Positions 7,224 to 10,529 of a stretch of 10,529 bases of DNA are shown one piece after another. The notes beneath the pieces were generated by a model that saw only the letters and a program-made list of their open reading frames with translations, was not told the DNA's origin and did no database searches. Position 1 is the stretch's first letter. Every line of letters begins with the position of its first letter. Position numbers and translations under genes: made by a program. The DNA comes from Bacillota bacterium (lineage in GTDB: Bacteria > Bacillota > Bacilli > Alicyclobacillales > SLC66): NCBI GenBank assembly GCA_021846145.1, contig JAJZCJ010000099.1:1-10529 (forward strand), written 5' to 3'.

Positions 7224-7877
7224 TCAATTGATGATGGTTAAATGCTGCAACGTCATCTCTTGTAATGAAGGAACCACCATATTTGCGTACCTAAGCACAG
7301 CGGGGGCACCGATTCCGACGCTGCGCATACCGGCGCGAATGGAGGCCTCAATTCCTGCTTGTGCATCTTCAAATACGATGCAATCGTCAGGTGCGATACC
7401 GAGTTCAGACGCACACAGCAAGAAGACTTCCGGATCAGGCTTTGCTTTGGTAACCCTCGTACCATCCACTATCACGTCAAAGTAGTTAGCCATACCGATG
7501 CGCTGGATAATTAACTGCGCGTTTTGGCTCGCAGAACCAAGTGCGGTTTTGATCGCCGCGTGTCTAAGCTCCGTGAGCAATGTTTTTGCGCCGGGAAGAA
7601 TCTCTGATTCATCCATCTTTGAAATGTATTCGATGTACCATTCATTTTTCCTTGCCGCCATTGCGTTTTTTGTCTGATCGTCTGCCAGAACTTCCCCAAT
7701 TTCCAACAGAATGTCTAGTGAGCGCATGCGACTGACACCTTTGAGCCGTTCATTTTGTACTTCTGTAAATTCAAATCCCAGTTCTTGTGCGAGGCGTTGC
7801 CACGCGCGGAAATGGTACTTTGCTGTGTCGACGATGACGCCGTCAAGATCAAATATACAAGCACGAATTGATTGCAT
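7224..7877 (-). CDS. pgmB: Beta-phosphoglucomutase
   Basis: A 217-residue HAD-superfamily protein with a subclass I cap, of normal length for this enzyme. The N-terminal motif FDLDGVIVDT carries nucleophile D10 and acid/base D12. H22 follows, and LKGVSR (45-50) is the cap substrate loop of beta-phosphoglucomutases. Motif II is GSAS with S115, motif III is K146 in KAKPDP, and motif IV is FEDAQAGIEA with E170/D171 for Mg2+. It converts beta-glucose 1-phosphate to glucose 6-phosphate in the cytoplasm via beta-glucose 1,6-bisphosphate. It is the first gene of the operon, directly before mapA, whose product is its substrate. The ATG at 7877 has AAGGAGA (7885-7891) seven bases upstream. A general HAD phosphatase is an alternative, but the cap loop and neighbour make the mutase call firm. 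Confidence 0.93.
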   Translation of the reverse strand: MQSIRACIFDLDGVIVDTAKYHFRAWQRLAQELGFEFTEVQNERLKGVSRMRSLDILLEIGEVLADDQTKNAMAARKNEWYIEYISKMDESEILPGAKTLLTELRHAAIKTALGSASQNAQLIIQRIGMANYFDVIVDGTRVTKAKPDPEVFLLCASELGIAPDDCIVFEDAQAGIEASIRAGMRSVGIGAPAVLRYANMVVPSLQEMTLQHLTIIN

Positions 7878-7901
7878 TATCGAGTCTCCTTAGTTGCTCC
7901 C

Positions 7902-7919
7902 ATATCAATTAAATGATAT
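7902..7919. repeat. 18-bp palindrome, possible operator
   Basis: ATATCA (7902-7907) and TGATAT (7914-7919) are perfect inverted arms, and the six-base centre is itself mostly self-complementary (one mismatched pair). The site touches the -35 box at 7920 and lies about ten bases upstream of the pgmB ribosome binding site. It has no T-run and is not a terminator. A repressor site for one or both operons is possible; the binding protein is unknown and is not encoded next door. Confidence 0.4.
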
Positions 7920-7948
7920 TTGACGTAGGCGTACATTTCTTGAATAAT
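7920..7948 (+). promoter_or_regulatory. Sigma-A-type promoter for the glycosyltransferase operon
   Basis: TTGACG (7920-7925) and AATAAT (7943-7948) each match the consensus at five of six positions, and the spacer is 17 bases. Transcription would begin near 7955, about 45 bases before the GTG at 8000. This decides the start of the first gene: an ATG at 7913 would lie upstream of its own promoter. Confidence 0.65.
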
Positions 7949-7999
7949 GATAAGGACTGTAGTAAGTGCACGATTTTTAAGATTATTGGAGGTCAATCG

Positions 8000-9223
8000 G
8001 TGCGGTTCTTACGTAAACACGCAATTTTTTTATTGATTCTCGTTTTTATGATCATCTATCGACTAATCATTTGGCAACACACTCATGTCTATCTATACGG
8101 CGATATGTATCGCTATGATGCCATGACGCGAAATTTGTTGCTACATGGTTACATGGGCATCGGCAATAAGCCGGACGCTTATTATACTCCTGGATATTCA
8201 CTTTTTTTAGCAGTTATTTATAAACTTTCAATGTGGCTTCATGGTGGGCAGTTGTTGCCGATTGCGCGTGTGGCACATGAGGTGTTTTTTGTGCAACAAC
8301 TATTTTCAGCAGTGAACATTGTGCTTGTGTATGTGCTGGGCACGTTAATTGCTAATCGTTATACAGGGATAGCAGCCGCCTTGATTGCCAGCTTTTATTT
8401 GCCAAATTCATTTGTTGGCGAGTTGCTTCTATCGGAAAATCTGTTTGTTCCTTTTTTATTAGCGACCATCCTAATTGCCTATGTGGCATTGCGAAGTCAT
8501 CGTTACTCCCTTTACATACTAACGGGCATTGTGCTGGGTCTTGCTACACTGGTTCGTCCCTTTATCTTACCAATGTTCGTGATTTTTGTGGCGGGTATTT
8601 TTTGGCAAGCATATACGGGGCGGTTGCATCGTTCAAATCCTATGCGCATAGGGGTGTTATATACTGTTGCGCTAGGCGTCGGAACTGTGGTGGCACTGAT
8701 CCCTTGGTGGATTCGGAATTATATTGATTTTCATCATTTTATCCCGCTTTCTACAGAAGCGGGGAATCCGCTTTTAGCTGGTGCCACGCCATATTTTCAA
8801 ACTCCTTTTGCGAAATTGGCAGCATCAGCAACTGCGCTTCACGAGTCTCAAAAAACATATGCCATTCACTTGATCACACAGGGATTTCTTCATCATTTTT
8901 TACTTTACGCAGGGTGGTTTTTGTTTGGTAAAATGTATTATCTATTTTGGTCACCGTGGTTGTACAATTATGTTGGCTGGTTTGTCGTGTATCATCGAAT
9001 TCTGGTGATCCTAGGCGGGTTATCCGTCGTCGTGGGTCTGTTTTTACGCAGGACTCGGTTACTTGCTGTCGCGGTTTTATTTCTCTTGGCGATGCAGCTT
9101 GTTTTTCTCCCCCTGTATCGTTATGGGTATCCGCTTGTCGTGATCATGGGCATTATACTTCCGGCGGTTGTTTCTTACTTCTTTAATTTGCGACGAAGGG
9201 GAGCCTCATTTGTTGAAAAATAA
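8000..9223 (+). CDS. GT-C fold membrane glycosyltransferase (PMT_2 / GT39-GT83-like)
   Basis: A 407-residue integral membrane protein with roughly ten hydrophobic segments. The first begins at FLLILVFMIIYRLIIW, just after the start. The first outer loop carries GDMYRYDAMTRNLLLHG, the acidic-residue loop where GT-C enzymes hold the catalytic aspartate, followed by YTPGYSLFLAVIY, the common PGY-LFL motif. PWWIRNY in the middle and LYRYGYPLVV near the end are also typical of RgtA-D/PMT_2 proteins. These enzymes move a sugar from a polyprenyl-phosphate donor to a lipid, glycan or protein on the outer face of the membrane; donor and acceptor here are unknown. The GTG at 8000 is chosen because GGAGG (7988-7992) lies seven bases upstream and a promoter lies within the longer frame that opens at 7913. 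The next gene, a GT2 enzyme, overlaps by 11 bp and likely makes the lipid-linked sugar. Confidence 0.85.
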   Translation: MRFLRKHAIFLLILVFMIIYRLIIWQHTHVYLYGDMYRYDAMTRNLLLHGYMGIGNKPDAYYTPGYSLFLAVIYKLSMWLHGGQLLPIARVAHEVFFVQQLFSAVNIVLVYVLGTLIANRYTGIAAALIASFYLPNSFVGELLLSENLFVPFLLATILIAYVALRSHRYSLYILTGIVLGLATLVRPFILPMFVIFVAGIFWQAYTGRLHRSNPMRIGVLYTVALGVGTVVALIPWWIRNYIDFHHFIPLSTEAGNPLLAGATPYFQTPFAKLAASATALHESQKTYAIHLITQGFLHHFLLYAGWFLFGKMYYLFWSPWLYNYVGWFVVYHRILVILGGLSVVVGLFLRRTRLLAVAVLFLLAMQLVFLPLYRYGYPLVVIMGIILPAVVSYFFNLRRRGASFVEK

Positions 9224-9935
9224 GGCGCTAATTATTATCCCTGCATACAATGAGGAATCGAGTGTGGGACAAGTCGTACACAGCATTTTTGCCTCTGTCA
9301 GCGGGGTGGATGTACTTGTCGTTTCGGATGGCTCACGTGACAATACGGTGAGTGTGGCAAAACAAGCGGGAGCTTTTGTCATTTCGTTGCCAGTGAATCT
9401 CGGCATTGGCGGAGCCATGCAGACAGGTTATCGCTACGCTGCCGAGCAAGGGTACGAATATGCGGTGCAGGTAGATGCAGATGGCCAGCATGATCCTGTA
9501 GATTTGCCTCGATTATTGGCAGAGGCAAAGAAAATGGAAGCCAATTTGATCATAGGGTCAAGGTATGTCGCCAAAACCGGCTATCAATCCACTCATGCGC
9601 GGCGACTTGGAATGATTTTGCTTTCTGGATTTGTGCAAATGGCGGTAGGGTATCCTGTCAAGGATACGACTTCTGGGTATCGCGTGGCAGATCGGCGTGT
9701 GATTGAACTTTTTAGTGCCTATTATCCACTGGATTACCCAGAAGTGGAGGTGCTGGTGCTTTTGCATCGACATCATATCAAGGTGCGCGAAGTGTCTGTT
9801 GAAATGCGTGAAAGGCAGGCAGGACATTCTTCGATTACTACGCTAAAATCTATCTATTATATGTTTAAGGTAACGCTTGCCATTGGACTTGAAGTGCTGC
9901 GCATTCAGACGATAAGGAGAGATGGTTCGCTTTGA
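9213..9935 (+). CDS. GT2 glycosyltransferase, polyprenyl-phosphate-sugar synthase-like (DPM1 type)
   Basis: A 240-residue GT-A fold protein. It starts with the nucleotide-sugar fold ALIIIPAYNEE (5-15), then VVSDGSRDNT with D39, NLGIGGAMQTG (62-72), and the metal-binding DAD at 88-90 within VDADGQHDP. GSRYV (115-119) and DTTSGYR (151-157) are conserved in the dolichol-phosphate-mannose-synthase branch. No transmembrane anchor is evident, so it likely acts at the inner membrane face. It should transfer a hexose from a nucleotide sugar to polyprenyl phosphate, feeding the preceding GT-C enzyme; the sugar is not determinable. The TTG at 9213 is preferred for its spacing to AAGGGGAG (9196-9203); TTG at 9210 is nearly as good. 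The ATG at 9168 lies far inside the previous gene and would put extra residues ahead of the fold. It overlaps the genes on both sides. Confidence 0.88.
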   Translation: MKNKALIIIPAYNEESSVGQVVHSIFASVSGVDVLVVSDGSRDNTVSVAKQAGAFVISLPVNLGIGGAMQTGYRYAAEQGYEYAVQVDADGQHDPVDLPRLLAEAKKMEANLIIGSRYVAKTGYQSTHARRLGMILLSGFVQMAVGYPVKDTTSGYRVADRRVIELFSAYYPLDYPEVEVLVLLHRHHIKVREVSVEMRERQAGHSSITTLKSIYYMFKVTLAIGLEVLRIQTIRRDGSL

Positions 9936-10303
9936 ATGTTTATGTCATGAGCGTGCTTTTCAGTATCGTTTTTTTGCTGGTTGTGGTGGAATTGATGCGT
10001 AGACGATGGTTGCTAGAGCAATATTCGCTGTTTTGGTTAGGCATGGGGATTGTCATTCTGATTTTGTCACTATTTCATGGTGGATTGAACCACATCGCAA
10101 CGTCTTTTGGAATATTTTATGCACCTTCACTTTTGTTTTTCATTGGTTTTTTATTTATGTTAGGTATAACATTGCACTTGACCGTGGTGCTGTCCCGTCT
10201 CACCATCCGCACGGTGCGAATTGTGCAGGAAGTGGCAATTTTGCGGGCGGAATTAGAGAAGTCCAGAGTAGAACTTGAACAGATTAGGAGTGAATCGCAA
10301 TGA
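9932..10303 (+). CDS. DUF2304 small membrane protein
   Basis: A 123-residue protein with three hydrophobic segments (about 4-21, 34-50 and 62-86) and a charged C-terminal tail (about 93-120) with a heptad-like pattern, [19 protein letters not shown], that looks like a short coiled coil. Between the first two segments is [15 protein letters not shown], the conserved R..L.e.YsllWl signature of DUF2304. DUF2304 genes are commonly found next to GT2 polyprenyl-phosphate glycosyltransferases, and here the gene overlaps one by four bases (TTGA). A role as membrane partner or anchor of the soluble GT2 enzyme is a fair inference, not shown. The TTG at 9932 is chosen because GGAGAG (9916-9921) lies ten bases upstream and no better in-frame start precedes the first segment. 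It overlaps queF by four bases (ATGA). Confidence 0.85.
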   Translation: MNVYVMSVLFSIVFLLVVVELMRRRWLLEQYSLFWLGMGIVILILSLFHGGLNHIATSFGIFYAPSLLFFIGFLFMLGITLHLTVVLSRLTIRTVRIVQEVAILRAELEKSRVELEQIRSESQ

Positions 10304-10529
10304 CCACCAAACCATCTAAAGAATTAGATCCAATTCCGAACCCATATCCTGACCGGGATTATGAAATAGTGATTGATGCCCCTGAATTTACGACGCTTTG
10401 TCCCAAAACTGGACAACCCGATTTTGGCACAATCACTTTTCGTTACCATCCAGGTCCGTTTATTATCGAATTAAAATCATTAAAATTATATCTCTGGAGT
10501 TTTCGTGACGAAGGACACTTTCATGAAGC
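10300..10529 (+). CDS. queF: NADPH-dependent 7-cyano-7-deazaguanine reductase, N-terminal part (cut by window edge)
   Basis: The first 76 residues are present. [16 protein letters not shown] contains the catalytic cysteine (C34), which forms a thioimide with preQ0, and D41, the proton donor. ESK-like [20 protein letters not shown] (57-76) is the signature nicotinamide- and substrate-binding segment of the QueF family. QueF reduces preQ0 to preQ1, the last soluble step of queuosine precursor synthesis in the cytoplasm, using two NADPH. The N-terminus is shorter than that of Bacillus subtilis QueF (catalytic C55), but the short unimodular form is implied by the early position of the cysteine. 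The ATG at 10300 has AGGAG (10286-10290) nine bases upstream. It is the last visible gene of a four-gene overlapping chain; no other queuosine gene is in the window. Confidence 0.95.
   Translation, partial: MTTKPSKELDPIPNPYPDRDYEIVIDAPEFTTLCPKTGQPDFGTITFRYHPGPFIIELKSLKLYLWSFRDEGHFHE

Larger units (their letters stand above)
7878..7999. promoter_or_regulatory. Divergent control region between the maltose operon and the glycosyltransferase operon
   Basis: A 122-bp gap between pgmB (leftward) and the glycosyltransferase start at 8000 (rightward). It holds the pgmB SD (7885-7891), an 18-bp palindrome (7902-7919), a good rightward promoter (7920-7948) and the SD GGAGG (7988-7992) of the right-hand gene. 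I could not pick a convincing leftward -35/-10 pair for pgmB, and I see no catabolite-repression (cre) consensus. An open reading frame does run through it from an ATG at 7913, but the promoter and SD positions argue that this part is not translated. Confidence 0.6.

Noticed and set aside
1..10529. Defence system, phage, insertion sequence or CRISPR array.
   Set aside because: No transposase, integrase, nuclease, toxin or regularly spaced repeat array is seen on either strand; all larger frames are metabolic, regulatory or membrane genes.

Overview
The window looks like a chromosomal segment of a spore-former-type Firmicute. The support is strong Gram-positive ribosome binding sites (AGGAGG and close variants), frequent TTG and GTG starts, and Bacillales-like versions of LeuC, maltose phosphorylase, beta-phosphoglucomutase, RsmF, a DUF2304 protein and the short-form QueF. 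An Alicyclobacillus-like, moderate-GC acidophile is a reasonable guess, but nothing seen here proves it. I see no tRNA or rRNA gene, insertion sequence, phage gene, CRISPR array or origin. All named genes are intact except the two cut by the window edges.

Region 1 (1-1263): the start of leuC (minus strand, runs off the left edge) is divergent from a LysR-type regulator gene. The 128-bp gap between them holds repeated CTATG/CATAG half-sites, one pair in a T-N11-A dyad. The regulator therefore probably controls the leuC transcript and itself.

Region 2 (1219-7877, minus strand): a compact maltodextrin-use operon read in the order pgmB, mapA, rsmF, nplT, followed by a small DUF2642-like gene whose 3' end overlaps the 3' end of the LysR gene. 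Neopullulanase/maltogenic amylase cuts maltodextrins or cyclodextrins to maltose. Maltose phosphorylase splits maltose with phosphate into glucose and beta-glucose 1-phosphate. Beta-phosphoglucomutase turns the latter into glucose 6-phosphate. All three enzymes lack signal peptides, so the pathway is cytoplasmic; the sugar transporter is not in this window. A 16S rRNA m5C methyltransferase gene (rsmF) sits in the middle and overlaps mapA.

Region 3 (7878-7999): the divergent control region between the maltose operon and the next operon. It has a good sigma-A-type promoter reading right and an 18-bp palindrome immediately next to it.

Region 4 (8000-10529, plus strand): four genes chained by 4-11 bp overlaps. 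They encode a GT-C membrane glycosyltransferase, a GT2 polyprenyl-phosphate-sugar synthase-like enzyme, a small DUF2304 membrane protein, and the start of queF (queuosine precursor pathway). The first three look like one module that charges a lipid carrier with a sugar and transfers that sugar outside the membrane. The link to queF is by operon position only.

I find no clearly new defence or mobile system. The most interesting points are the gene couplings (rsmF inside a sugar operon, queF behind a cell-surface glycosylation module), the LysR operator cluster, and the small DUF2642-like protein.
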